22,545 nt of DNA from Timonella sp031979385 (GCA_031979385.1 DALZEF010000034.1:1-22545); one strand, 5' to 3'. Shown: positions 15,531-22,545, counted from the stretch's first letter. Notes: a model not told the origin generated them from the letters alone. Program-made: numbers and translations.

Positions 15531-16459
15531 CTCGCCACTTCCTCCGCGACGACGACCTGACACCCACCGAACAACGCGAAGTGCTCGAACTCGGGCTCGC
15601 CCTCGCTGGGGACCGTTACCTCAAACGCACCTTCGAGGGACCGCGAGCCGTCGCCATCATCTTTGACAAGCCATCCACACGCACCCGCGTGTCCTTCTCC
15701 ACAGGAGTCGCCGAGATGGGCGGCTACCCACTCGTAATCGATGCCGCAGGCTCGCAACTCGGCCGGGGCGAGCCCATAGCCGACACCGCACGGGTCCTCA
15801 CCCGCCAAGCCTCAACCATCGTGTGGCGCACCTTCGGCCAGGAAAACGTCGAAGAAATGGCGGCACATTCGACCGTCCCCGTCATCAACTCCCTGACCGA
15901 TCAGTTCCACCCCTGCCAGATCCTCGCGGACCTGCTCACCGTGGCACAGCACAGGGGAGGAGTCGACGCGCTCAAGGGTCAAATCCTGACCTACGTCGGA
16001 GACTGCGCCAACAACATGGCCCACTCCTACCTGCTCGGGGGAGCCACAGCAGGCATGCACATACGCGTTGGCGGACCCGCAGGCTACCTGCCAGACCCGC
16101 AGATCGTTGCCGACGCCGAGAAAATCGCGGCGCAAACCGGCGGCTCAATTCTGGTCACCACCGACCCGGCGCAGGCGCTCGCAGGCGCGAATGTGATCGC
16201 CACGGACACCTGGGTGTCGATGGGTGATGAGGACTCCGCTGATGAGCGTTCCCTGCCGTTTGTACCGTTTCAGGTCAACGGGGAGGCCATGAAGATCGCG
16301 GCACCAGACGTGCTCTTCCTGCACTGCCTGCCTGCATACCGCGGCAAGGAAGTCACCGCCGAGGTAATTGACGGACCACAGTCCGTTGTCTGGGATGAGG
16401 CGGAAAACCGTCTCCACGCACAAAAAGCACTCATGGCCTGGCTGGTGGAGAACTCATGA
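15527..16459 (+). CDS. argF: Ornithine carbamoyltransferase (anabolic)
   Basis: ArgF joins carbamoyl phosphate and ornithine to make citrulline. The 310-residue protein has the carbamoyl-phosphate motif KPSTRTRVSF (STRT at 50-53), HPCQ (128-131), the ornithine loop DTWVSMG (227-233) and HCLPAYRG with the catalytic Cys267 (HCLP at 266-269). Position in the biosynthetic operon, and the absence of arcA or arcC nearby, argue for the anabolic enzyme. The start overlaps the argD stop by 4 bases, and its own stop overlaps the argR start by 4 bases. Confidence 0.98.
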   Translation: MTRHFLRDDDLTPTEQREVLELGLALAGDRYLKRTFEGPRAVAIIFDKPSTRTRVSFSTGVAEMGGYPLVIDAAGSQLGRGEPIADTARVLTRQASTIVWRTFGQENVEEMAAHSTVPVINSLTDQFHPCQILADLLTVAQHRGGVDALKGQILTYVGDCANNMAHSYLLGGATAGMHIRVGGPAGYLPDPQIVADAEKIAAQTGGSILVTTDPAQALAGANVIATDTWVSMGDEDSADERSLPFVPFQVNGEAMKIAAPDVLFLHCLPAYRGKEVTAEVIDGPQSVVWDEAENRLHAQKALMAWLVENS

Positions 16460-16992
16460 GCCAATTAGGGCCAGGTTCTGTCCCCGCGACGAAGGCAGCC
16501 CGCCACGCCAGAATCGTACACATCCTGGGTGACCAGTCGATCCACTCCCAAGCTGAGCTTGCCAAGGCACTCGCCGAGGACGGTCTCTATGTCACGCAGG
16601 CCACTCTGTCGCGCGACCTGATCGAACTGCGTGCGGAGAAGATTCGCGACGAGTCGGGTGGTCTGGTCTACTCGGTTGCGCAGGAGGGAACAGATCCCGC
16701 GCGCGTCGCGCGCGAAACGGCAGCCTCCCTTGCTCGATTGGCGCGGCTGTGTGCCGAAATGCTGATCTCGGCTGAGAGTTCAGGGAGCTTTGTCGTGCTG
16801 CGGACACCGCCGGGTGCCGCTCAGTATTTTGCGTCGGTGATCGACACCACCGGAATCCGGGGCGTGATGGGCACGATCGCCGGTGACGACACCGTGCTCG
16901 TGATCGCCCGAGACGGCGTGCCCGGCAAGGATATCGCCGCACGATTCGTTTCGCTGGCGAGTGAGGGACTAGGCGAAACCTCAGCGGGATAA
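16456..16992 (+). CDS. argR: Arginine repressor ArgR
   Basis: ArgR is a hexameric, arginine-dependent repressor that binds ARG boxes. The 178-residue protein has an N-terminal winged helix (about 14-75; recognition helix in VTQATLSRDLIELRAEKIR, with S52 and R53) and a C-terminal oligomerisation domain. The arginine-binding aspartates are D144 and D145 in GTIAGDDTVLVIARDG. It is last in the argCJBDFR operon with a 4-base overlap with argF. The paired boxes upstream of argC are its probable target, so it would regulate its own expression. Downstream lies the repeat array before argG, where no ARG box is evident. Confidence 0.97.
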   Translation: MSQLGPGSVPATKAARHARIVHILGDQSIHSQAELAKALAEDGLYVTQATLSRDLIELRAEKIRDESGGLVYSVAQEGTDPARVARETAASLARLARLCAEMLISAESSGSFVVLRTPPGAAQYFASVIDTTGIRGVMGTIAGDDTVLVIARDGVPGKDIAARFVSLASEGLGETSAG

Positions 16993-17008
16993 TGCCTACG
17001 CCTATCCT

Positions 17009-17037
17009 TTGGACACAGAAGTAACTAGGTTTGTAAC
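17009..17037 (+). promoter_or_regulatory. Possible argG promoter upstream of repeat array
   Basis: TTGGAC (17009-17014) and TGTAAC (17032-17037) are 17 bases apart. If active, the array would be transcribed as the argG leader. The -10 coincides with the degenerate GTTTGTAAC arm at the left edge of the array. The match to consensus is modest. Confidence 0.3.
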
Positions 17038-17050
17038 AGTTGAGATGATA
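17029..17050 (+). repeat. Degenerate left edge of the array
   Basis: GTTTGTAAC (17029-17037) matches the unit end GTTCGTAAC except for one base. It is followed by a 13-base linker (17038-17050) and then the first full unit. It looks like the remnant 3' end of a decayed unit; the rest of that unit is not recognisable upstream. Confidence 0.45.
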
Positions 17051-17134
17051 GTTACGGACAAAGTAGTGACGTGGAGTGTAGGGGTCTCGCGGAGCAGGCT
17101 CCTACCGGAACGGAAACGAATGCAAGTTCGTAAC
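17051..17134 (+). repeat. 84-bp structured repeat, complete copy 1
   Basis: The unit starts GTTACGGAC and ends GTTCGTAAC; these ends pair over 9 bp with one G-U, closing the unit as one folding domain. Inside, GTAGGGGT (17078-17085) pairs with GCTCCTAC (17098-17105), 8 pairs with two wobbles, and GGAGC-AG-GCTCC (17091-17102) is an alternative inner palindrome. I do not recognise it as a known RNA family or mobile element. A 12-base linker (17135-17146) separates it from copy 2. Confidence 0.85.
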
Positions 17135-17146
17135 CAACAAGTACTA

Positions 17147-17330
17147 GTTACGGACAAAGTAGTGACGTGGAGTGTAGGGGTCTCGCGGAGCAGGCTCCTN
17201 NNNNNNNNNNNNNNNNNNNNNNNNNNNNNNNNNNNNNNNNNNNNNNNNNNNNNNNNNNNNNNNNNNNNNNNNNNNNNNNNNNNNNNNNNNNNNNNNNNNA
17301 CCGGAACGGAAACGAATGCAAGTTCGTAAC
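17147..17330 (+). repeat. 84-bp structured repeat, copy 2 split by assembly gap
   Basis: Positions 17147-17199 are identical to the first 53 bases of copy 1, and 17300-17330 are identical to its last 31 bases. The two parts sum to exactly one 84-bp unit, with 100 N between. At least two identical units therefore exist; more may be hidden in the gap. To its right, a 7-base linker and GTTGCGG (17338-17344) resemble the start of a decayed unit. Confidence 0.85.
17200..17299. other. Assembly gap of 100 N
   Basis: Exactly 100 N occur, the usual placeholder for a gap of unknown size. The break falls inside a tandem repeat, directly after its inner palindrome, which explains the failed assembly. 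The true length could be zero or many units. Confidence 0.97.
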
Positions 17331-17376
17331 AGATTTAGTTGCGGCAGACCGACCCCATTGAGAAAGAGATGAAACG

Positions 17377-18618
17377 ATGACTGAACGCGTTGTATTGGCC
17401 TATTCAGGTGGCCTCGACACGTCCGTTGCAATCGGCTGGATTGCAGAAGCCACCGGGGCTGAGGTGATCGCTGTTGCGGTTGACGTAGGCCAGGGCGGTG
17501 AAGACCTCGAGGTCATCCGCCAGCGCGCACTCGACTGTGGCGCGGTTGAAGCCTATGTTGCTGATGCCCGTGAGGAGTTCGCAACCGAGTACTGCATGCC
17601 TGCACTGCGCGCGAACGGTCTATATCTTGACCGTTACCCGCTGGTGTCTGCACTCTCCCGCCCGACCATCGTGAAGCACCTCGTGCGTGCCGCACGCCAG
17701 TTCGATGCCACCACTGTCGCACACGGCTGCACCGGTAAGGGCAACGACCAGGTGCGGTTCGAGGTTGGCATCACCTCACTTGCACCAGACCTCAAGTGCA
17801 TCGCGCCGGTTCGCGATCTCGCACTGACTCGTGAGAAGGCAATCGCCTACGCCGAGAAGCACCACCTTCCGATTGAGACCACCAAGCACAACCCGTTCTC
17901 GATTGACCAAAACGTGTGGGGACGCGCCGTTGAGACCGGATTCCTCGAGGACATCTGGAATGGTCCAACCAAGGACGTGTACAACTACACTGATGACCCA
18001 ACCTTCCCGCCGGTTGCAGACGAGGTTGTCATCACGTTCGAGCGCGGTGTTCCAGTAGCAATCGATGGTGTGGCTGTCACTCCATTGCAGGCGATTCAGG
18101 AGATGAACCGTCGTGCCGGCGCCCAGGGTATCGGACGCATCGACATCGTCGAGGACCGCCTTGTCGGTATCAAGTCCCGTGAAATCTACGAGGCTCCAGG
18201 AGCAATTGCACTGATTGCAGCGCACCAGGAACTCGAGAACGTCACCCTTGAACGCGAGCAGGCTCGCTTCAAGCGTCAGGTTGAACAGCGCTGGACTGAA
18301 CTCGTGTACGACGGCATGTGGTTCTCGCCGCTCAAGCGCTCGCTCGACTCTTTCATCGACGACACCCAGCGCTACGTTTCCGGTGACATTCGTATGACCC
18401 TGCACGGTGGACGCGCAACCGTGACCGGACGTCGTTCGGAGTCCTCGCTCTACGACTTCAACCTCGCCACCTATGACGAGGGGGATTCGTTCGACCAGAG
18501 CCAGGCACGCGGCTTCATCGAGATCTACGGCCTGCAGGCAAAACTGTCTGCTGCTCGTGACGTGAAGTTCGGCAATGGCGTTGACCTGTCCGGCTTCACC
18601 CTGAACACGGACAAGTGA
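17377..18618 (+). CDS. argG: Argininosuccinate synthase
   Basis: ArgG joins citrulline and aspartate with ATP to give argininosuccinate. The 413-residue protein opens with the ATP-pyrophosphatase loop LAYSGGLDTS (7-16) and has HGCTGKGNDQVRFE (116-129) and the citrulline/aspartate-binding region DQNVWGRAVETG further on. The ATG at 17377 has AAAGAG about 9 bases upstream. Unlike the preceding arg genes it does not overlap its neighbour: the 84-bp repeat array fills the 384 bases from argR. That argues for its own transcription start or leader-level control. It is followed 6 bases later by argH. Confidence 0.98.
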   Translation: MTERVVLAYSGGLDTSVAIGWIAEATGAEVIAVAVDVGQGGEDLEVIRQRALDCGAVEAYVADAREEFATEYCMPALRANGLYLDRYPLVSALSRPTIVKHLVRAARQFDATTVAHGCTGKGNDQVRFEVGITSLAPDLKCIAPVRDLALTREKAIAYAEKHHLPIETTKHNPFSIDQNVWGRAVETGFLEDIWNGPTKDVYNYTDDPTFPPVADEVVITFERGVPVAIDGVAVTPLQAIQEMNRRAGAQGIGRIDIVEDRLVGIKSREIYEAPGAIALIAAHQELENVTLEREQARFKRQVEQRWTELVYDGMWFSPLKRSLDSFIDDTQRYVSGDIRMTLHGGRATVTGRRSESSLYDFNLATYDEGDSFDQSQARGFIEIYGLQAKLSAARDVKFGNGVDLSGFTLNTDK

Positions 18619-18624
18619 TTCATC

Positions 18625-20097
18625 ATGACTGACCGCGAAGAATGCACTTCGCAGCCAGTCGGCACGGAGGCGGCTGCGTCAGCCGCCTCCGGCGAGCGGG
18701 TATCCCTGTGGGGTGGACGCTTCGCCGGTGGACCGGCCGATGCTCTGGCTGCTCTGTCCAAGTCCACCCACTTTGACTGGCGCCTCGCCGGTCAGGACAT
18801 CGCTGGTTCGAAGGCCCACGCACGTGTCCTGCATGCGGCTGGGCTACTCACCACCCAAGAGCTTGAGGGAATGCACGATGCTCTCGATGATCTGTGGGCA
18901 GATGTCCAAAACGGCGTATTCGTGGCGGCAGATGACGACGAAGACGTGCACACCGCACTTGAGCGCGGCCTGATCGAACGGGCCGGAACAGAATTGGGCG
19001 GCAAGCTCCGTGCAGGACGTTCCCGTAACGACCAGATCGCCACCCTCGTACGTATGTATCTGCGCGAGCAGGCGAAGGAGGTCAGCAACCTCGTGCTCGA
19101 TGTTGTGGATGCTCTTATCGCACAGGCGCAAGAACACCCGAATGCGCCGATGCCAGGACGTACACACCTACAGCACGCTCAACCCGTACTGCTTGCGCAT
19201 CATCTGCTGGCGCACGCATGGCCGATGCTGCGTGACGTTGACCGGTTCATCGACTGGGATCTGCGCGCCGCTAAGTCGCCGTACGGTTCGGGCGCGTTGG
19301 CAGGGTCATCCCTCGGTCTTGACCCCGCGGCGGTTGCTACCGACCTCGGGTTTGACGGTCCGGTAGAGAACTCGATTGACGGCACGGCATCGCGCGACGT
19401 TGTTGCCGAGTTCGCTTTCGTTGCTTCGATGCTCGCCATCGACCTGTCGCGCCTGTCCGAGGAGATCATCATCTGGAACACGAAGGAATTCGGGTTTGTC
19501 ACTCTGGATGATGCCTTCTCTACGGGTTCCTCGATCATGCCGCAGAAGAAGAACCCGGATATCGCGGAACTTGCACGAGGCAAGGCTGGTCGTATCATCG
19601 GTGACCTCACCGGACTGCTCACCACCCTCAAGGGGCTACCGCTCGCATACAACCGTGACCTCCAAGAGGACAAGGAGCCAGTGTTCGACCAGATCGACAC
19701 GCTCTCCATCCTCCTGCCTGCTTTCGCGGGCATGGTCGCGACCATGAAGTTCGACACCGAGCGCATGGCCGAGTTGGCGCCGCAGGGATTCTCGCTCGCA
19801 ACAGATATCGCCGAATGGCTGGTGCGCGAGGGCGTTCCATTCCGTATCGCACACGAGGTTGCAGGTTCGTGCGTTCGGGTCTGCGAGGAACGAGGCATTG
19901 AACTGTGGGACCTCAGCGATGCAGATCTCGCCGAGATCTCGGAGCACCTCACCCCAGCGGTGCGTTCAGTGCTGTCCGTTGAAGGCTCGCTTGGTTCCCG
20001 CAATGCAGTGGGCGGAACCGCCCCGGAGCGTGTGGCCGAGCAACTCGAACAGGCAAAGGAACAGGTTGCAGAGTTCCGGTACTGGGTCAACGGCTAA
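18625..20097 (+). CDS. argH: Argininosuccinate lyase
   Basis: ArgH splits argininosuccinate into arginine and fumarate. The 490-residue protein belongs to the fumarase/aspartase superfamily. Landmarks are LWGGRFAGGP (28-37), GRSRNDQ (131-137), GRTHLQHAQP (178-187, with catalytic His181) and the signature loop GSSIMPQKKNPD (301-312, catalytic Ser303). The first 25 residues (MTDREECTSQPVGTEAAASA and on) precede the usual start of similarity. No good ribosome site stands before the ATG 6 bases after argG; translation probably depends on argG coupling. A later start is possible. It ends the arginine genes and is followed by a long palindrome. Confidence 0.97.
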   Translation: MTDREECTSQPVGTEAAASAASGERVSLWGGRFAGGPADALAALSKSTHFDWRLAGQDIAGSKAHARVLHAAGLLTTQELEGMHDALDDLWADVQNGVFVAADDDEDVHTALERGLIERAGTELGGKLRAGRSRNDQIATLVRMYLREQAKEVSNLVLDVVDALIAQAQEHPNAPMPGRTHLQHAQPVLLAHHLLAHAWPMLRDVDRFIDWDLRAAKSPYGSGALAGSSLGLDPAAVATDLGFDGPVENSIDGTASRDVVAEFAFVASMLAIDLSRLSEEIIIWNTKEFGFVTLDDAFSTGSSIMPQKKNPDIAELARGKAGRIIGDLTGLLTTLKGLPLAYNRDLQEDKEPVFDQIDTLSILLPAFAGMVATMKFDTERMAELAPQGFSLATDIAEWLVREGVPFRIAHEVAGSCVRVCEERGIELWDLSDADLAEISEHLTPAVRSVLSVEGSLGSRNAVGGTAPERVAEQLEQAKEQVAEFRYWVNG

Positions 20098-20112
20098 CAA
20101 GCTTAAAAATGG

Positions 20113-20152
20113 GTGAAGGGTGGTTCAGCACATGTGCTGAACCACCCTTCAC
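20113..20152. terminator. Perfect 40-bp palindrome after argH
   Basis: Positions 20113-20132 are exactly complementary to 20133-20152 (20-bp arms, no central loop in DNA; RNA would need a small loop). It begins 16 bases after the argH stop. On the plus strand only GGTTGTC follows, so the U-tract is poor; on the minus strand CCCATTTTTAAGC follows, which is better. A terminator is the simplest reading. Confidence 0.7.
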
Positions 20153-20188
20153 GGTTGTCAACACTTCTGGCTGGCCTTCCACACCCTC

Positions 20189-20195
20189 TAATACT
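20189..20195 (+). promoter_or_regulatory. Candidate -10 for kinase gene
   Basis: TAATACT lies about 48 bases upstream of the preferred kinase start, in the gap after the argH palindrome. No convincing -35 is visible. Confidence 0.35.
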
Positions 20196-20242
20196 GAATG
20201 AAGTGGCCTGTAGCACTAACGGTGTGGCACCCTGAATGGGTT

Positions 20243-20812
20243 ATGGCTACAGATCCCACAACATTGAGCGAACTCCTTGAGTTCATCCGCAACCGTCCTC
20301 AACGCGACATCGGCCTGGTGTGCGTGGACGGTCCTGCTGGATCAGGCAAGACCACACTCGCTGCCCAGATTGCCCGCGAACTTCACGCGCAAACCATCCA
20401 CATGGATGATCTGTACGAAGGTTGGGAAGGCGTTGCGCAGGGTGCCCATAACCTCAACGAGTGGATACTCGAACCACTCGCAGCGGGCCGAGACGGTGAA
20501 TATCAACGATACGACTGGCACCTCGGTGAGTTCGCGGAGCGGCACCTCGTGCCGCGCGCACCGTGGCTGGTAGTTGAAGGCTGCGCGAGCGCAACCAGAC
20601 TCGTCGACAAGCACGATCCCTTCATCATCTGGGTTGAAGCCGATGATGAAACAAGACTTGACCGCGGCCTAGAACGCGATGGCGAGCATCTGCGTGATCA
20701 CTGGCTCACCTTTATGGACACCGAAGCGCGGATCTATGCCGAGAATGCAACCCGTGACAGGGCGCATGTTCACCTCGACGGATTTGGTCAGATTACTGCC
20801 CGCAGCATGTGA
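20243..20812 (+). CDS. Uridine-kinase-like P-loop NTPase
   Basis: This is a small cytoplasmic P-loop protein, probably phosphorylating a nucleoside or similar small molecule. I prefer the ATG at 20243 (MATDPTTLSELLEF, 189 residues); an in-frame ATG at 20198 would add 15 residues of unlike composition and lies right at the -10. The Walker A motif is GPAGSGKTT (30-38). HMDDLYEGWEGV follows at about 52-63 with acidic residues in the position used for substrate or base catalysis in uridine kinases. A Walker B-like strand is WLVVEGCAS, and RLDRGLERDG looks like a lid segment. Similar genes occur near argH or tyrS in actinobacteria. The substrate is unknown; it should not be taken as a proven udk. 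Confidence 0.82.
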   Translation: MATDPTTLSELLEFIRNRPQRDIGLVCVDGPAGSGKTTLAAQIARELHAQTIHMDDLYEGWEGVAQGAHNLNEWILEPLAAGRDGEYQRYDWHLGEFAERHLVPRAPWLVVEGCASATRLVDKHDPFIIWVEADDETRLDRGLERDGEHLRDHWLTFMDTEARIYAENATRDRAHVHLDGFGQITARSM

Positions 20813-20836
20813 GATCACAGACAATAAAGTTCAGGT

Positions 20837-20864
20837 TTCACGGCGAAAACAGGCACACTAGTAG
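20837..20864 (+). promoter_or_regulatory. Possible tyrS promoter
   Basis: TTCACG (20837-20842), a 16-base spacer and TAGTAG (20859-20864) form a weak -35/-10 pair 60 bases before the tyrS start. A perfect 16-bp palindrome follows immediately. Confidence 0.3.
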
Positions 20865-20865
20865 G

Positions 20866-20881
20866 GGCGCGTTAACGCGCC
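20866..20881. promoter_or_regulatory. 16-bp perfect palindrome before tyrS
   Basis: GGCGCGTTAACGCGCC is fully self-complementary. It begins 1 base after the proposed -10, in the position of a transcription start or operator. No T-box-like features are seen in this short leader. Confidence 0.4.
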
Positions 20882-20924
20882 ACGCAATCCCAATCGGGTG
20901 TCACCATTTTTACAAGGAGATACG

Positions 20925-22184
20925 GTGAACAACGTTCTTGACGAACTACAATGGCGCGGGCTGGTTTCCCAGACCACGGACATTGAGGCGCTACGCGAAG
21001 CTCTCGAGAACGGGCCGATCACCTATTATTGCGGATTCGACCCAACGGCGCCGTCACTGCACCACGGGCACCTCGTGCAGCTCGTGCTGCTCCGTCACCT
21101 GCAACTTGCCGGACACAAGCCCATCGCGCTCGTCGGCGGCGCGACCGGCCTCATCGGTGACCCACGCATGTCGGGAGAGCGGGTGCTCAACTCCCGTGAA
21201 ATTGTTGCAACCTGGGTGGACCGTCTAAGGGAGCAGATATCACGGTTCCTCTCGTTTGAAGGCGAGAACGCAGCCACCATGGTCAACAACCTGGACTGGC
21301 ACGGTTCACTGAGTGCGCTCGACTTCCTGCGCGATGTGGGCAAGCACTACCGGCTTGGCACGATGCTTGCAAAGGACACCGTTGCGCGCCGTCTGGCCTC
21401 AGACGAGGGCATCTCGTTTACCGAGTTCAGCTACCAGATCCTGCAGGGCATGGACTTCCTCGAACTCAACCGTCGCCACGGCTGCACCCTCCAAACCGGA
21501 GGAAACGACCAGTGGGGCAACCTGCTCTCGGGCGTCGACCTTATTCGTAAGGCTGACAAGAAGTCGGTGCATGCTCTGACCACGCCACTCATCACCAAGT
21601 CGGACGGCACCAAGTTTGGTAAGTCCGAGGGTGGCGCCGTGTGGCTGGACCCAGAGATGATGTCGCCGTATGCGTTCTACCAGTTCTGGTTGAACTCCGC
21701 GGACGAGGACGTGATCGGCTGGCTCAAGACCTTCACGTTCCGTACCCAGGAACAGATCGCGGAACTCGAACAGTCACTGGTTGAGAAGCCATTCCTACGT
21801 GAGGCGCAGCGCGCTTTGGCTGCCGACGTCACCACGCTGGTACATGGCGAGCGGGCCACGGAGCAGGCTATTGCTGCTTCTGCCGCTTTGTTTGGCAAGG
21901 GCGAGTTCTCTGGTTTGGACGTGCAAACCCTGGACGGGGTGACGGCTGAACTGCCAAAAGCACAGGTCGCTGTGGGGAGTTCTATCGCTGATGCACTTGT
22001 AGAGTCTGGACTCGAAAAGGGTAAGAGCGCTGCCCGCCGAGCCATTTCCTCGGGTGGCGTGTACGTCAACAACGAGAAGATCGCAGATGAGGATGCTGTC
22101 TTCACCACCGATCAGGTGCTAGCCGACAAGTGGGTTATGATCCGCCGCGGTAAGAAGAACTGGGCAGCTGGTCAGGTTTCTTAA
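20925..22184 (+). CDS. tyrS: Tyrosyl-tRNA synthetase
   Basis: TyrRS charges tRNA-Tyr as a class I homodimer. I chose the GTG at 20925 (MNNVLDELQWRGLVSQTTDI, 419 residues), with AAGGAG 6 bases upstream. The HIGH-type motif is HHGH (46-49) after FDPTAPSL; the KMSKS-type motif is KFGKS (230-234); tyrosine recognition is in the TGGNDQWGNLLSG stretch (191-203). The C-terminal S4 RNA-binding domain covers about 350-419 (KGKSAARRAISSGGVYVNNEKI). It lies about 110 bases after the kinase with its own promoter region and is closed by a strong terminator. Confidence 0.98.
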   Translation: MNNVLDELQWRGLVSQTTDIEALREALENGPITYYCGFDPTAPSLHHGHLVQLVLLRHLQLAGHKPIALVGGATGLIGDPRMSGERVLNSREIVATWVDRLREQISRFLSFEGENAATMVNNLDWHGSLSALDFLRDVGKHYRLGTMLAKDTVARRLASDEGISFTEFSYQILQGMDFLELNRRHGCTLQTGGNDQWGNLLSGVDLIRKADKKSVHALTTPLITKSDGTKFGKSEGGAVWLDPEMMSPYAFYQFWLNSADEDVIGWLKTFTFRTQEQIAELEQSLVEKPFLREAQRALAADVTTLVHGERATEQAIAASAALFGKGEFSGLDVQTLDGVTAELPKAQVAVGSSIADALVESGLEKGKSAARRAISSGGVYVNNEKIADEDAVFTTDQVLADKWVMIRRGKKNWAAGQVS

Positions 22185-22193
22185 TCGACTCTT

Positions 22194-22246
22194 AAGCGGT
22201 CCTTGCCTGCTTGGTTTTGCGCCTCGCAGGCAAGGACCGCTTTTGT
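22194..22246 (+). terminator. Rho-independent terminator after tyrS
   Basis: AAGCGGTCCTTGCCTGC (22194-22210) pairs perfectly with its complement at 22226-22242, 17 bp around a 15-base loop. The end of the right arm and following bases give TTTTGTG. It starts 10 bases after the tyrS stop. Confidence 0.9.
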
Positions 22247-22545
22247 GTAGGTCGCTGATTGGCGACGATTCGGCGGTCCTGGTGTCACTGCGCCTTCCAG
22301 CGCTCCTGGTGGGGGTGCTGCGGACAGGAACTGTGTCAGGCCTCACCCGTTTGCCGGTAGCGGATGGGTGTGATGAATGTGTAGTGTTTATCGAGTCGCC
22401 GCGACAGGTACGAAAAGTAAACGAATTTGAGCTTTTGGTGCGTGGGTAGCGTGCGTATCTCTTCTTAGTCCATTCGGATGTAGCAGCCCCAAATTGTGGT
22501 TCAGATCGCAGTGGTGTGGTTTGCTTCGATAAGACGGTATGGAAT
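22247..22545. other. Non-coding tail of the window
   Basis: No gene is supported in these last 300 bases. A plus-strand frame of 68 codons to 22449 starts at a TTG inside the terminator and has no ribosome site. A TTGCTT at 22521-22526 could be a -35, but its -10 would fall at or past the window edge. Promoters of the next operon may lie here. Confidence 0.5.

Noticed and set aside
17051..17134. Integron attC site or MITE
   Set aside because: The ends GTTACGG/CGTAAC do not fit the attC core GTTRRRY. There is no integrase, and no target-site duplication flanks the unit.
17009..17329. A reading frame across the repeat array encoding a 32-residue repeat (unit plus linker is 96 bases)
   Set aside because: It starts at a TTG without a ribosome site, passes through the N gap, and its product has no recognisable domain. 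The base-level self-complementarity explains the repeat better.
17051..17330. CRISPR array
   Set aside because: The repeats are 84 bases with 12-13-base linkers, the reverse of CRISPR proportions, and no cas genes are present.
19200..20090. Minus-strand open frame opposite argH
   Set aside because: It is an antisense shadow with Ser/Arg-rich composition typical of reversed GC-rich genes.
22243..22449. 68-codon plus-strand frame after tyrS
   Set aside because: Its TTG start lies in the tyrS terminator and no ribosome site precedes it.
22247..22545. Start of an rRNA operon after tyrS
   Set aside because: No 16S rRNA sequence or confident rRNA promoter is present before the window ends.

Overview
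The window looks like a chromosomal segment of a moderately GC-rich actinobacterium. The gene order infC-rpmI-rplT-rRNA methyltransferase-pheS-pheT-argCJBDFR-argGH-tyrS is a well-known actinobacterial arrangement. Start codons (GTG for rplT and tyrS, ATC for infC, TTG for a small gene) and the low-gap layout fit this. A member of the Actinomycetales (Actinomycetaceae-like) is a guess from composition and synteny, not something the sequence proves.

Layout. Positions 1-2500 are read leftward: a DUF1844-type protein cut by the window edge, then a two-gene peroxide-defence unit of a Fur-family regulator followed by a clade-3 catalase. A long untranslated stretch (2494-3001) separates these from the rightward translation block: infC (non-canonical ATC start), rpmI, rplT, a strong terminator, and a SpoU/TrmH RNA methyltransferase. 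An amino-acid permease lies between this and pheS-pheT. A bidirectional terminator and a small membrane protein on the minus strand follow.

From 11088 to 16992 argC, argJ, argB, argD, argF and argR form one compact operon in which every junction is a 4-base ATGA overlap. A tandem pair of ARG-box-like sites covers its start, so ArgR, encoded last, probably represses its own operon. The argR-argG interval holds the oddest structure in the window: an array of identical 84-bp units with self-complementary ends, spaced by short variable linkers and broken by a 100-N assembly gap. argG and argH then complete arginine synthesis. After a perfect 40-bp palindrome come a small uridine-kinase-like P-loop protein and tyrS with its terminator. 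The last 300 bases carry no gene I can support.

Together the genes cover translation initiation and ribosome assembly, charging of Phe and Tyr tRNAs, the full route from N-acetylglutamate to arginine (recycled acetyl group through ArgJ), and hydrogen peroxide removal. The best candidate for something undescribed is the argR-argG repeat array. Next come the operator palindrome before the Fur gene and the paired hairpins between infC and rpmI.
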